A stretch of 64,000 nucleotides of DNA, from NCBI RefSeq assembly GCF_009823805.1, contig NZ_WUEK01000003.1:248001-312000 (forward strand). The letters run 5' to 3'. This DNA comes from Nocardioides flavescens. GTDB lineage: Bacteria > Actinomycetota > Actinomycetes > Propionibacteriales > Nocardioidaceae. Below, piece after piece: positions 23,602-32,407 of the stretch. How positions within the stretch are numbered: position 1 is the stretch's first letter; each line of letters opens with the position of its first letter. Under the pieces are notes generated by a model. It was given only the letters and a program-made list of their open reading frames with translations. It did not search any database and was not told where the DNA came from. The translations under genes and the position numbers were made by a program.

Positions 23602-25590
23602 TCAGTCCTCGGCCTTGCCGCCCTTGAGCCCGTCCTGGATCAGGTTCATCACCGAGGAGTCGGCCAGCGTGGTGACGTCGCCGACCTCGCGGTTCTCGGC
23701 GACGTCGCGCAGCAGGCGGCGCATGATCTTGCCCGAGCGGGTCTTGGGGAGCTCGGGGACGATCATGATCTGGCGCGGGGTGGCGATCGGGCCGATCTCC
23801 TTGCGCACGTGCGTGCGGAGCTCCTGCACGATGTCGTCCCCGCCGTCGCCGGCCTCGTCGCGCAGGATGACGAACGCGCAGACCGCCTGGCCGGTGTCCT
23901 CGTCCTTGGCGCCGACGACCGCGGCCTCGGCCACCTTGGGGTGCGAGACGAGCGCCGACTCGATCTCGGTGGTCGAGAGCCGGTGGCCGGACACGTTCAT
24001 GACGTCGTCGACGCGGCCCAGCACCCACAGGTCGCCGTCGTCGTCCTTCTTGGCCCCGTCGCCGGCGAAGTACCACCCCTGCTGGGCGTACTTCGACCAG
24101 TAGGTGTCCTTGAACCGCTCGTCATCGCCCCAGATCGTGCGCAGCATCGAGGGCCAGGGAGCGGTGAGCACGAGGTAGCCGCCGGAGCCGTTGGGAACCG
24201 ACTCGCCCTCCTCGGTCACCACGTCGGCGGAGACGCCCGGGATCGGGATCATCGCCGAGCCCGGCTTGCCGGCGGTGACGCCCGGCAGCGGGCTGATCAT
24301 GATCGCGCCGGTCTCGGTCTGCCACCACGTGTCGACCACGGGGGCGCGGTCGCCGCCGATGACCGAGCGGTACCACACGTAGGCCTCCGGGTTGATCGGC
24401 TCACCGACCGAGCCGAGCACCCGCAGCGAGGACATGTCGTAGCGGTCGGGGATCTCGCGGCCCTGCTTCATGAAGGACCGGATCGCGGTGGGGGCGGTGT
24501 AGAAGATCGTGACGCCGTACTCCTCGATGATCTTCCACCAGCGGCCCTTCTCCGGGCTGTCGGGTGTGCCCTCGTAGAGCACCTGGGTGGCGCCGTTGGC
24601 GAGCGGGCCGTAGACGAGGTAGGAGTGGCCGGTCACCCAGCCGACGTCGGCGGTGCACCAGTAGACGTCGGTCTCGGGCTTGAGGTCGAAGACCGCCCAG
24701 TGGGTGTAGGCCGCGCCGGTGAGGTAGCCGCCGGTGGTGTGCAGGATGCCCTTCGGCTTGCCGGTGGTGCCGGAGGTGTACATGACGTAGAGCGGGTGCT
24801 CGGAGTCGAAGAACTCGACCTGGTGCTCGGTCGAGGCGCCTCCGACCGCGTCGTGCCACCACACGTCGACGGCGTCGTCCCACTCGACCTCCTGGCCGGT
24901 GCGTCGGACGACCAGCACCTTCTCGACCTCGAAGCCGTCGCGCTCGGAGGCCTTGGCGCGCGCCTCGTCGACGGCCGGCTTGAGCGCCGAGGGGTTGCCG
25001 CGGCGGTAGCCGCCGTCGGACGTGATGACGACCTTGGCCCCGCAGTCGACGATGCGCGTCGCGAGCGCGTCGGAGGAGAACCCGCCGAAGACCACGGTGT
25101 GCGGCGCGCCGATGCGGGCGCAGGCCAGCATCGCCACGACGGTCTCGAGCAGCATCGGCATGTAGATGGCGACGCGGTCGCCCTTCTGCACCCCGAGCTC
25201 GACCAGGGCGTTGGCGGCCTGGCTGACCTCGTCGCGCAGCTCGGCGTAGGTCACCGACCGGGTGTCGCCCTCGGGCTCGCCGACCCAGTGGATCGCGGTG
25301 CGGTCGCCGCGGCCCTCGTCGACGTGGCGGTCGAGGCAGTTGTAGGCGGCGTTGATGGTGCCGCCGACGAACCACTTCGCGAAGGGCGGGTCGTCCCAGT
25401 CGAGGACGCGCTCCCACTTCTGGTCCCAGTGCAGCCGCTCGGCCTGCTCGGCCCAGAACGCCTCGCGGTCGCGCTCGGCGCGCTCGTAGGCCTCGGCCTT
25501 GAGGTTGGCCCCGGCCGCCAGCGCCTCCGGCGGATCGAACCGGCGCTCCTCCTTGGACAGGTTGGACAGGGTCTCGTCGGTGCTGCTCAC
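23602..25590 (-). CDS. acs: Acetyl-CoA synthetase
   Basis: AMP-forming acetate:CoA ligase of 662 residues. Motifs: P-loop YTSGTTGKPKG, TWWQTETGAIMI in the acyl-adenylate site, the hinge in GWYFAGDGAKKDDDGD, and PKTRSGKIMRR, whose Lys is the acetylation site that switches acs activity. GTG start at 25590 follows GAGGAG. A Crp-type site (25610-25625) lies just upstream. Two acetate symporters are encoded 5 kb away, so this part of the chromosome serves acetate uptake and activation. Orthologue of Rv3667. Confidence 0.95.
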   Translation of the reverse strand: MSSTDETLSNLSKEERRFDPPEALAAGANLKAEAYERAERDREAFWAEQAERLHWDQKWERVLDWDDPPFAKWFVGGTINAAYNCLDRHVDEGRGDRTAIHWVGEPEGDTRSVTYAELRDEVSQAANALVELGVQKGDRVAIYMPMLLETVVAMLACARIGAPHTVVFGGFSSDALATRIVDCGAKVVITSDGGYRRGNPSALKPAVDEARAKASERDGFEVEKVLVVRRTGQEVEWDDAVDVWWHDAVGGASTEHQVEFFDSEHPLYVMYTSGTTGKPKGILHTTGGYLTGAAYTHWAVFDLKPETDVYWCTADVGWVTGHSYLVYGPLANGATQVLYEGTPDSPEKGRWWKIIEEYGVTIFYTAPTAIRSFMKQGREIPDRYDMSSLRVLGSVGEPINPEAYVWYRSVIGGDRAPVVDTWWQTETGAIMISPLPGVTAGKPGSAMIPIPGVSADVVTEEGESVPNGSGGYLVLTAPWPSMLRTIWGDDERFKDTYWSKYAQQGWYFAGDGAKKDDDGDLWVLGRVDDVMNVSGHRLSTTEIESALVSHPKVAEAAVVGAKDEDTGQAVCAFVILRDEAGDGGDDIVQELRTHVRKEIGPIATPRQIMIVPELPKTRSGKIMRRLLRDVAENREVGDVTTLADSSVMNLIQDGLKGGKAED

Positions 25591-25609
25591 GCGGCCACTC
25601 CTCGTCTCC

Positions 25610-25625
25610 TATGACGCCACTCACA
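25610..25625. promoter_or_regulatory. Crp/GlxR-type binding site upstream of acs
   Basis: TATGA-CGCCAC-TCACA differs at one base from the TGTGA-N6-TCACA consensus and lies 20 bases before the acs start. A -10-like TAGTTT on the minus strand (25634-25629) would place the transcript start inside the site, which implies repression, although activation from another promoter cannot be excluded. Confidence 0.6.
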
Positions 25626-25708
25626 CCCAAACTAGTGCGCGCCACCAGGGTGGTCGCCGCGGGTTGGGGCGAGGTTGCGACGAGCGGGCCGCTGGGTGCG
25701 GCGAGCGG

Positions 25709-26041
25709 TCAGCCCTGCCGCTGGTCGAGCCGCTCGAGGTCCCGGACGGTGGGCTGCAGCGGGAGCCCGAGCGCCGCCGCGTCGAGGCTCTCCTCGCCGG
25801 GGGTGCGCGCGCTGAGGTAGACGACGACCTTGGCGGCGTCGTCGCCGAGCTCAGCGCGCAGCGCGTCGCGGGCCGTGACCAGCGCGGCGGCGTACGCCGG
25901 GAGGTCGGGGAGCGCGAGGGTGCCGCTGAGCGCGCCCGCGCCGTACTGCAGGTGGTTGTAGGCCACCGGCTGGCCGACGGCCGCGCTGACCGCGGCGGCG
26001 ACCTCCGCCTCGTCGGGGCGCCGTCGTCCGAAGAGCCTCAC
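25709..26041 (-). CDS. Hypothetical protein, 110 residues
   Basis: Soluble protein of unknown function, MRLFGRRRPDEAEVAAAVSA at the start and hydrophobic strands around PVAYNHLQYG and AKVVVYLSAR. GTG start at 26041, with a CACACT -10-like box six bases upstream. It lies 30 bases after the WXG100-like lipase gene on the same strand and could be its cognate partner, but I recognise no family. Confidence 0.55.
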   Translation of the reverse strand: MRLFGRRRPDEAEVAAAVSAAVGQPVAYNHLQYGAGALSGTLALPDLPAYAAALVTARDALRAELGDDAAKVVVYLSARTPGEESLDAAALGLPLQPTVRDLERLDQRQG

Positions 26042-26071
26042 CCGGTCAGTGTGGACTCAGCGGCGGGAGAG

Positions 26072-27430
26072 TCAGCGGCGCGGGTCGCGGCTGACCGGCA
26101 CGTCGATCGCGGTGGCCGTGCCGCCCGGCGCGACGAGGAACGGCGTGAGCCCGGCCTGGTAGTCGCGCAGCGCCCGACCCTGCGCGGTGTCGGCGCCGAG
26201 GGCCTCGCGGACGGAGTGCGAGTAGTTGACGTAGCTGTGGTTGTCGCCGAAGGCGAACATCCCGCCGGGGCTCGAGAGCGTCACTCCGGGGGCGTGGTGG
26301 GGCACCGGCGGCCAACCGGCACGCACGCCGCCCAGGTCGAGCTTGGGCACCACGTCGTTGCCGTGCGCCACCTGCATGACCTTCACCGACGGGTCGATGT
26401 CCACGTGGTCGATCGGGGAGCCGTAGGTCATGACGTTGGTGACGCCGTACTTCTCGACGAAGGCGTGGTCGGAGGCCAGCTGGGCCGCGACGATGCCGCC
26501 CTGGCTGTGGCCGACGAGCATCACCGGCGAGCCGGGCGGGATGCCGGCGCGGTCCATCGCGCGCTGCACGGTGTCGGTGGCAGCCGACGGGTTGCCCGCG
26601 ACGACCTCGATGTTGCTGGTGAGGTCGTGGGCGTTGTGGCCGGCGCTCGGCGACCACGACTCGGTGCCGGGGATGCTGACGACGTACGCCGGTGTGCCGG
26701 TGCCGTTGTCGATGCGGGTGATCCGCACGTCGCCGGTCGAGCCCGGTGCGGAGCCGACCTGGTAGGCGTCGGTGACGCCCTGCATGAGCGAGGGCAGGTC
26801 GGTCGGCCTCGTGAGGACCGGGCGGAACTGGCTCGCCTGCGACGGGTCGGTGGGCACGGCCACGGGAGCACCGGACAGGCCCGCGGCGTCGTCGAACCAC
26901 CCCTGCTCGGCGCCCTTGACGCCACCGACGACCGCGCCGACCCCCGAGCCGACCGTGCCGATCGCGCTGGCGGCCAGCGCCGAGACCGACCACGCCTTCT
27001 CGCCGGTGAGGACGTCGCCGATCTTGCCCAGGTAGTCGGCGTACTTCTCTCCGGTGCGGGCCATCCCGCGCAGGAAGGTGCCGACGTGGCGGTCGAGCCA
27101 GCCGAACAGCCCGCCCCCCTGCTGGGTGGCGGGGGCGCCGACGACCGGGCCGCCGGTGGAGGCGGCCTCGCCCGAGGCGGTGTCCTGGGCGTCGGCCTCG
27201 CCGCGGATCAGCGTCGCGACCGCGGCCAGCGCCTGCGAGGTCGCGTCGAGCTGGGCGCGCTGGTGGCTCGACCAGTGCGCGCGGTAGGCCTCCGCGTCGC
27301 TGCCGAACCACTCGAACGTCGTCATCACCGTGTCGAGGCGCGCCGCGAGGTCGGCGATCTGCTGCGAACCCGACGCGATCGTCTCGCCGACCTGGCGGCC
27401 GGCGACGGTGTCCATCCCGAGCATGGTCAC
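26072..27430 (-). CDS. WXG100-like N-terminal domain fused to an alpha/beta-hydrolase
   Basis: Protein of 452 residues. Residues 1-75 are helical with a W-F-G turn at 41-43 (TVMTTFEWFGSDAEAYRAHW), the pattern of WXG100/LXG proteins exported by type VII secretion. A glycine-rich linker with two hydrophobic stretches (about 85-150) follows, then an alpha/beta-hydrolase with nucleophile motif GHSQGG (Ser near 309), DPSVKVMQVAHGNDVVP and a late His (DNHSYVNYSH). A secreted esterase or phospholipase effector is plausible. GTG start at 27430 overlaps the upstream stop, a coupled pair. No ESX apparatus is in the window. Confidence 0.7.
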   Translation of the reverse strand: MTMLGMDTVAGRQVGETIASGSQQIADLAARLDTVMTTFEWFGSDAEAYRAHWSSHQRAQLDATSQALAAVATLIRGEADAQDTASGEAASTGGPVVGAPATQQGGGLFGWLDRHVGTFLRGMARTGEKYADYLGKIGDVLTGEKAWSVSALAASAIGTVGSGVGAVVGGVKGAEQGWFDDAAGLSGAPVAVPTDPSQASQFRPVLTRPTDLPSLMQGVTDAYQVGSAPGSTGDVRITRIDNGTGTPAYVVSIPGTESWSPSAGHNAHDLTSNIEVVAGNPSAATDTVQRAMDRAGIPPGSPVMLVGHSQGGIVAAQLASDHAFVEKYGVTNVMTYGSPIDHVDIDPSVKVMQVAHGNDVVPKLDLGGVRAGWPPVPHHAPGVTLSSPGGMFAFGDNHSYVNYSHSVREALGADTAQGRALRDYQAGLTPFLVAPGGTATAIDVPVSRDPRR

Positions 27431-27978
27431 GACGCCACGCCCTCCGCGCGGCGCACGAGCACCTCGAGGGCGCCGGTGACGTCCCACACGAGCGTGTCGG
27501 CGAGCGCGCCGAGCGGCTCCTCGCGGACGTCGGTGCCCTGGGGCGTCGGGGTCGCCGACCAGAGCGCCTCGCCGCCGGTGCTCTCGCCGGTCGCGAACCA
27601 GCTGCGGGTCACGACCTCGGGGTCGGTGGTCGCCGTGCCCTGCGGAGCAGCCGCCGTCGCGATCGTCACCGCGGCCACGCACTGCTGGGCCCAGCCCTCG
27701 CCCGGGCGCCTGGGCTGCTGGGGTGCGCGTCGACCGGCCGGGTCGGCCCGCATGACGTCCAGCGGCGGCAGCAGCTCCTGCACGAACGGCCACAGCTGCG
27801 CGGTCTCGAACTCCGTCGCCCCGCCGTCCTCCAGCGCCACCGCCCGGCTCCCGGTCAGCTGCAGGTCCACCCGCCGCACCTGCTCGCCCTGCGGTGCGTC
27901 GTACTGCGCGACGATCCGGATCGCCACCATCGGCGGCGACGTCGGCGGGGAGACGGGCGTGGAGAGGGGAGCGGCCAT
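27427..27978 (-). CDS. Hypothetical protein upstream of the WXG-lipase gene
   Basis: Protein of 183 residues, unrecognised. It opens with a proline-rich stretch (APLSTPVSPPTSPP) and a strand-rich region (VAIRIVAQYDAPQGEQVRRV), without signal peptide or membrane span. The frame extends upstream through the intergenic repeat (reading VSRQDFVLPQP), but a -10 box TAGCGT ends seven bases before the ATG at 27978, so I take that start. Its stop overlaps the WXG-lipase start; a chaperone, partner or immunity role is a guess from context only. Confidence 0.6.
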   Translation of the reverse strand: MAAPLSTPVSPPTSPPMVAIRIVAQYDAPQGEQVRRVDLQLTGSRAVALEDGGATEFETAQLWPFVQELLPPLDVMRADPAGRRAPQQPRRPGEGWAQQCVAAVTIATAAAPQGTATTDPEVVTRSWFATGESTGGEALWSATPTPQGTDVREEPLGALADTLVWDVTGALEVLVRRAEGVAS

Positions 27979-28051
27979 GCGCCGCACGCTAGGCGGGCCT
28001 CCTGGCGTGTCGGGAGGTGGAAGTTTCCGGCTCGGTCGGTCGACCCAGGCT

Positions 28052-28087
28052 GGTTGAGGAAGGACGAAGTCCTGTCTTGAAACCACT
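28052..28087. repeat. Modular inverted-repeat element, solo right arm (copy C)
   Basis: TGGTTGAGGA, hairpin AGGAC-GAA-GTCCT, then GTCTTGAAACCAC with one substitution from the usual GTCTCGAAACCAC. No left arm is present. It lies between the divergent 27978 (-) and 28191 (+) genes. Confidence 0.85.
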
Positions 28088-28190
28088 CGTGACGAGCCCC
28101 AAGAAATCGTTCTGCCGACCGTCTCGGATGCTGGTCGACCACGGCCTCGACGGGGTCTGATTGTCGGTGGTCATCTCTAGCATTTGACCC

Positions 28191-29624
28191 ATGTCGGATC
28201 ACCTCGATCACGCGCTCGCGCAGGCCGTGCTGGCCTCCGCGACCCGGGTCGTGCGTGCCCGTCGTCTGGTCGAGGTCGAGGACCTCGAGACCCTCGCCGC
28301 GTGGGCGGACCTGCACACCGGTCCGGCTGCCGGACGCTGGGACGCACTGGCGCAGCTCGGTGGCCAGGGCACGCCGAAGGTCCGTGATCACTGCCTCGGT
28401 GAGATCGCGATCGCCCGCGGCACCGGCGTCGTGGCCACGTCGAACGCTCTGGCCGATGTGCTCGACCTACGGCACCGGCTCCCGCTGACCTGGGCGGTCG
28501 TTCGGTCCGGTGAGGCGGAGGTGAGCGTCGCCCGCCGCGTCGCGAAGCTGTCACGGCACCTGCCGCTCGACTGTGTCGGGACCGTCGATCTAGCGGTCGC
28601 CCGGGTCATCGCCCGCGAGGCCGGCGGCCGGGTCCTCGCGGTCGCCGAAGCGAAGATCATCGAGGCGGACCTCGTCCTCCACGAAGAACGCGTCGAGGTA
28701 GAACGCCGCCGCAGGTATGTCGGGATGTCCCGCACCGATGAGCACGGGCTGCGCACGATCATCGCGAGGGTCGAGGCCGGTGACGCGCACTGGGTCGATG
28801 CCACCCTCGCCCGGGTCGTCGAGCTCATCGCCCCGCGGCACCCCGACGCCGGCGCCCAGGAGCTCAGGTCGATCGCGTTCGGGTGGCTCGCTCGCCCCGC
28901 CGAGCTCTTCGAGTTGTTGGTCGAGCACCAGCAGCCCGCGCTGTTCGACAGCGCGACGGACGAGGCAGAGCCGTCCAGGGTCATGGCGATGCCCGCCGAC
29001 CTCCTCGACGCGCTGCGCGACCTCGACCTCGAACCGCTGCGCCCCCGCACCGTGCTGTACGTCCACCTCCACGAGGCCGCGCTCCACGGCACCCCCGCCG
29101 TCGCCCGCGTCGAAGGCCTCGGACCGAGCACGCTCAACGGGGTCACCGGCCTCCTCGCCGGCTGCAAAGTCACCGTGAAGCCGGTCGTCGACCTCGCCGA
29201 CCGCGTCCGGACCACGGCCTACGAGCATCCCGAGGCGTTGAAGGAACGGGTGCACCTCACCACCGGCGGCGACTACTGGCCCTACGCGGTCAACGTCAGC
29301 AGACGCGTCGACTACGACCATCCCACGCCGTACACAGCGCAAGGTCCGCCCGGGCAGACCGGCACCCACAACTCCGGCCCCCTCGGCCGCCGACACCACA
29401 GGTGGAAGACCCACGCCGGCTACCAAGCACGACAATCAGGCCAAGGCCGCTACGCCTGGCTCACACCCCACGGCCTCGGCTACCTCGTCGACCACGAAGG
29501 CACCCGACCCATCCCGGAGAAGCACGCCCGGATGATCATCGACGCCCCCGCCGGCCTCGACCTCTACCCCGGCGTCGAGATCGACCTCGGTCCGGACTGG
29601 GCGCGAGACAGTCGACAGTCGTGA
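28191..29624 (+). CDS. DUF222/HNH endonuclease-type protein (13E12 family)
   Basis: Protein of 477 residues. A helical DUF222 region fills about 1-310. The C-terminal HNH-like part (about 365-410) has DYDHPTPY, GTHNSGPLGRRHHRWKTH and then GRYAWLTPHGLGY, the layout of HNH nucleases of the REP13E12 family. A -10 box TAGCAT (28178-28183) ends seven bases before the ATG. Such genes occur in many copies in actinobacterial genomes and behave like selfish or dispersed elements; their activity is not well defined. The segment after the stop contains the remnant of a second copy. Confidence 0.8.
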   Translation: MSDHLDHALAQAVLASATRVVRARRLVEVEDLETLAAWADLHTGPAAGRWDALAQLGGQGTPKVRDHCLGEIAIARGTGVVATSNALADVLDLRHRLPLTWAVVRSGEAEVSVARRVAKLSRHLPLDCVGTVDLAVARVIAREAGGRVLAVAEAKIIEADLVLHEERVEVERRRRYVGMSRTDEHGLRTIIARVEAGDAHWVDATLARVVELIAPRHPDAGAQELRSIAFGWLARPAELFELLVEHQQPALFDSATDEAEPSRVMAMPADLLDALRDLDLEPLRPRTVLYVHLHEAALHGTPAVARVEGLGPSTLNGVTGLLAGCKVTVKPVVDLADRVRTTAYEHPEALKERVHLTTGGDYWPYAVNVSRRVDYDHPTPYTAQGPPGQTGTHNSGPLGRRHHRWKTHAGYQARQSGQGRYAWLTPHGLGYLVDHEGTRPIPEKHARMIIDAPAGLDLYPGVEIDLGPDWARDSRQS

Positions 29625-29881
29625 AAGAAGGCCCGCGAGTGGTTACGCGCTGAGCATTCCGACGAGAAGGCGCACTCCCGTGCGTGCCCGATCTGCGGGG
29701 TCATCCCGCCCGGAGCTTGTCGAAACGAGCGGGGCGAGAAGTTGCTGTGGCCGAGCGCTCACGAGTGGATCGTTCCGCCCGGTCAGGCCAGCAACTACAA
29801 CGCGGTCCCCCTGGCTCGCAGCCCCCGGCTCCCTCGACGTCTGCCCCGGCATCGAGATCGACCTCGACCGGCGCTGATGGC
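29625..29881. other. Region of degraded gene fragments
   Basis: This 257-base interval has no intact gene. One frame from about 29628 reads KKAREWLRAEH, then RACPICGVIPP and HEWIVPPGQAS, which looks protein-like but ends without a start. Another frame ends in the DUF222-tail remnant listed separately. Confidence 0.5.
29818..29877 (+). pseudogene. Remnant of a second DUF222-HNH gene 3' end
   Basis: The last 19 codons read AAPGSLDVCPGIEIDLDRR and stop. The intact neighbour ends with APAGLDLYPGVEIDLGPDW. The match of both sequence and position (C-terminus) indicates a decayed or recombined second copy 250 bases downstream of the first. Confidence 0.7.
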
Positions 29882-30337
29882 TCAGCGATGAACGGGCACG
29901 TCGACCGTGAGCACGACGTGGTCGTCCTCGAGCAGCTCGACGCGCAGGGTTCGGGCAGGAGCCGGCGGCCGTGGCCCGAAGGAGCGGACGTCGCGGCCGT
30001 CCGTGTCGGACCTCCCGCTCACGCTCGAGTACGACGTGCCGACGTCGTCGGTGACCCGCACCGTCGCCCGGTCCACGCCGTCGCCGACGAGGGTCACGTG
30101 CACGAGGGCGTCGACCGTGACCACCTCGAGCGGTCCGGTGGGGGTGTCCGGGCGCCACTGCCACCTCGGGACCTCCTCGAGGGTGACGACGTAGACCCGG
30201 TCGTCGAGTCCCAGGTCGCAGTAGACCGTCGCCGTCGGCGCGCCCAGGTCCAGACGTTGCGCGACACGAGAGACGTCCGGGTCCCGCGCGGGAGGGGCGA
30301 AGAGCCGTCTGACCAACGCCTCGACCTCCCGCAGCAC
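29882..30337 (-). CDS. Hypothetical protein, 151 residues
   Basis: Strand-rich soluble protein without signal peptide; segments such as VYCDLGLDDRVYVVTLEEVP and LRVELLEDDHVVLTVDVPVHR suggest a beta-sandwich. No family recognised. GTG start at 30337 is set by a -10 box TAGGTT six bases upstream, a leaderless pattern. It converges on the DUF222 remnant. Confidence 0.6.
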   Translation of the reverse strand: MLREVEALVRRLFAPPARDPDVSRVAQRLDLGAPTATVYCDLGLDDRVYVVTLEEVPRWQWRPDTPTGPLEVVTVDALVHVTLVGDGVDRATVRVTDDVGTSYSSVSGRSDTDGRDVRSFGPRPPAPARTLRVELLEDDHVVLTVDVPVHR

Positions 30338-30384
30338 GAGGCGAACCTACGCGCTGGGGGAGGCCGTGGCGGGTGGACGACGGA

Positions 30385-32013
30385 CTAGTGCGAGACCGCC
30401 TTCTCGGAGCCGGCGCCGGTCAGGGCGCGGACCTCGAGCTCGGTGTAGCGCTCCTCGGCGGAGGGCTCGCGCTTGCTGATGGTGCCGAGGTAGCCGAGGA
30501 GGAAGCCGAGCGGGATGGAGACGATGCCGGGGTTCTCCAGCGGGAACCACGAGATGTCGATGCTGGTGGGCAGCAGGGACAGGTTCTTGCCGGTGGGGTC
30601 GAGACCCTTGCCGGAGACGACCGGCGAGAAGATCACGAGGCCGACCGAGGAGATCAGGCCGCCGTAGATCGACCACAGCGCGCCGCGGGTGTTGAAGCGG
30701 CGCCAGAACATGTTGTAGACGATCGCGGGCAGGTTGGCCGACGCGGCGACCGCGAAGGCGAGGCCGACGAGGAACGCGACGTTGAGGTTCTTGGCCGGGA
30801 TGGCCAGCACGATCGCGACGATGCCGATGGCGACCGCGGCGAGGCGGGCCACCTTGAGCTCGTCCTTCTCCGTGGCCTGGCCGCGCTTGATGACGGAGTT
30901 GTAGATGTCGTGCGCGACCGAGGTCGAGGAGGCCAGCGTCAGGCCGGCGACCACGGCGAGGATCGTCGCGAACGCCACCGCCGCGATCAGCGCCAGCAGC
31001 ACCGCGCCGCCGACCGAGCCGTCGCCGCCGCCGACGGCCTCGGCGAGGAGGGGCGAGGCGAGGTTGCCGCCGGAGGCCGCGACGTCGGCGTACTTCTCCG
31101 AGCTCAGCAGCGCCGCCGCACCGAAGCCGAGCACCAGCGTGAACAGGTAGAAGACGCCGATCAGGCCGATGGCCCACAGCACCGACTTCCGGGCGTCACG
31201 GGCGGTCGGCACGGTGTAGAAGCGGATCAGGATGTGCGGCAGGCCCGCGGTGCCGAGCACCAGCGCGATGCCGAGCGAGAGGAAGTCGAGCTTGCTGGTC
31301 TCGCTGATGCCGTACTTGAGCCCCGGCTCGAGGAACGCCTGGCCCTTGCCGCTGTTGGACGCCGCGGTGCCGAGCAGGTCGGAGAGGTTGAAGTCGAACT
31401 TCGCGAGCACCAGCACCACGATCAGCGCGGAGCCGACCATGAGGAGGAAGGCCTTGACGATCTGGACGTACGTCGTGCCCTTCATCCCGCCGACGGTCAC
31501 GTAGAAGACCATGAGCAGGCCGACGCCGAGGATGGTGATGTTCTTGGCCGCGTCGCCCGAGACGCCGAGCAGCAGCCCGACGAGGGCGCCCGCACCGACC
31601 ATCTGGGCGAGCAGGTAGAAGATCGAGACGACCACGGTCGAGATCGCGGCCGCCTGGCGCACGGGCCGCTGGCGCATCCGGTAGGCGAGCTGGTCGGCCA
31701 TCGTGTAGCGACCGGAGTTGCGCAGCATCTCGGCGACGAGCAGCAGCGCGACCAGCCAGGCCACGAGGAACCCGATCGAGTAGAGGAACCCGTCGTAGCC
31801 GCTCAGCGCGATGATGCCGGAGATGCCGAGGAACGACGCGGCGGACATGTAGTCGCCGCCGATGGCCAGACCGTTCTGGAAGCCGCTGAAGCCGCGACCG
31901 CCGGCGTAGAAGTCGGCCGCGCCCGAGCTCTGACGGCTCGCCCAGACGACGAGGACGACGGTCAGCGCGACGACCGCGAGGAACAGGACGGCGGTGAGCA
32001 CCTGGTGGTCCAC
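30385..32013 (-). CDS. actP: Cation/acetate symporter (ActP-type, SSS family)
   Basis: Sodium:solute symporter of 542 residues with about 13 transmembrane helices. Typical segments are FYAGGRGFSGFQNGLAIGG, GDYMSAASFLGISG, GMKGTTYVQIVKAFLL and LPHILIRFYTVPTARDARKS. ActP proteins take up acetate, propionate or pyruvate. It is translated directly after the DUF485 partner (one base between stop and start), the normal yjcH-actP arrangement, and complements acs nearby. The LytS/LytTR system upstream of the second symporter may control both. Confidence 0.9.
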   Translation of the reverse strand: MDHQVLTAVLFLAVVALTVVLVVWASRQSSGAADFYAGGRGFSGFQNGLAIGGDYMSAASFLGISGIIALSGYDGFLYSIGFLVAWLVALLLVAEMLRNSGRYTMADQLAYRMRQRPVRQAAAISTVVVSIFYLLAQMVGAGALVGLLLGVSGDAAKNITILGVGLLMVFYVTVGGMKGTTYVQIVKAFLLMVGSALIVVLVLAKFDFNLSDLLGTAASNSGKGQAFLEPGLKYGISETSKLDFLSLGIALVLGTAGLPHILIRFYTVPTARDARKSVLWAIGLIGVFYLFTLVLGFGAAALLSSEKYADVAASGGNLASPLLAEAVGGGDGSVGGAVLLALIAAVAFATILAVVAGLTLASSTSVAHDIYNSVIKRGQATEKDELKVARLAAVAIGIVAIVLAIPAKNLNVAFLVGLAFAVAASANLPAIVYNMFWRRFNTRGALWSIYGGLISSVGLVIFSPVVSGKGLDPTGKNLSLLPTSIDISWFPLENPGIVSIPLGFLLGYLGTISKREPSAEERYTELEVRALTGAGSEKAVSH

Positions 32014-32014
32014 G

Positions 32015-32362
32015 TCAGCGTCCCTTCTCCGCGGTGTACTCCGCCTCGAGGCGCTCGGCGAGTGGGTCGAGCCTGGCCGAGGAGAAGCGGCTGTAGAGGT
32101 AGGCGAGCAGGAACGTCGTCACGAACTGCAGCAGCCCGATCACGAGCGCGATGTTGACGTTGCCGACGACCTGGGTGCTCATGAAGCCGGGCGCCCAGTT
32201 GGAGAGCACGACGTAGAGCAGGTACCACACCAGGAACGCGACGGTCGCCGGCAGCACGAAGCCGCGGTAGCGCCGGCGCAGCTCGATGAAGTCCGCGGAC
32301 TCGGCCATCCGGTCGTAGACCGGGTCGTGCCTCTCCGTGCGGTCGGGGCTGGTGTCCGTCAT
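32015..32362 (-). CDS. DUF485 membrane protein (YjcH-like), symporter partner
   Basis: Protein of 115 residues with two transmembrane helices (about 40-62 and 72-97); the motif LRRRYRGFVLPATVAFLVWY precedes the first. DUF485 proteins regularly precede actP and are thought to assist the transporter. ATG at 32362 is preceded by the strong Shine-Dalgarno GAGGTGAGG. Overlapping palindromes lie immediately upstream (32385-32407). Confidence 0.87.
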   Translation of the reverse strand: MTDTSPDRTERHDPVYDRMAESADFIELRRRYRGFVLPATVAFLVWYLLYVVLSNWAPGFMSTQVVGNVNIALVIGLLQFVTTFLLAYLYSRFSSARLDPLAERLEAEYTAEKGR

Positions 32363-32384
32363 CGCCTCACCTCTCGTCCGTCGA

Positions 32385-32407
32385 GCGTCACGTGACGCGC
32401 GTCACGT
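32385..32407. promoter_or_regulatory. Overlapping perfect palindromes upstream of the DUF485-actP operon
   Basis: GCGTCACGTGACGC (32385-32398) and ACGTGACGCGCGTCACGT (32390-32407) are both perfect palindromes and share nine bases. A minus-strand -10 TAGCGT (32416-32411) places the transcript start at about the right edge of the palindromes, so a bound dimer would act as an operator just downstream of the promoter. Confidence 0.7.

Noticed and set aside
28191..29624. Insertion-sequence transposase
   Set aside because: DUF222-HNH proteins lack DDE or HUH motifs, and no terminal inverted repeats or target duplications were found around the gene.
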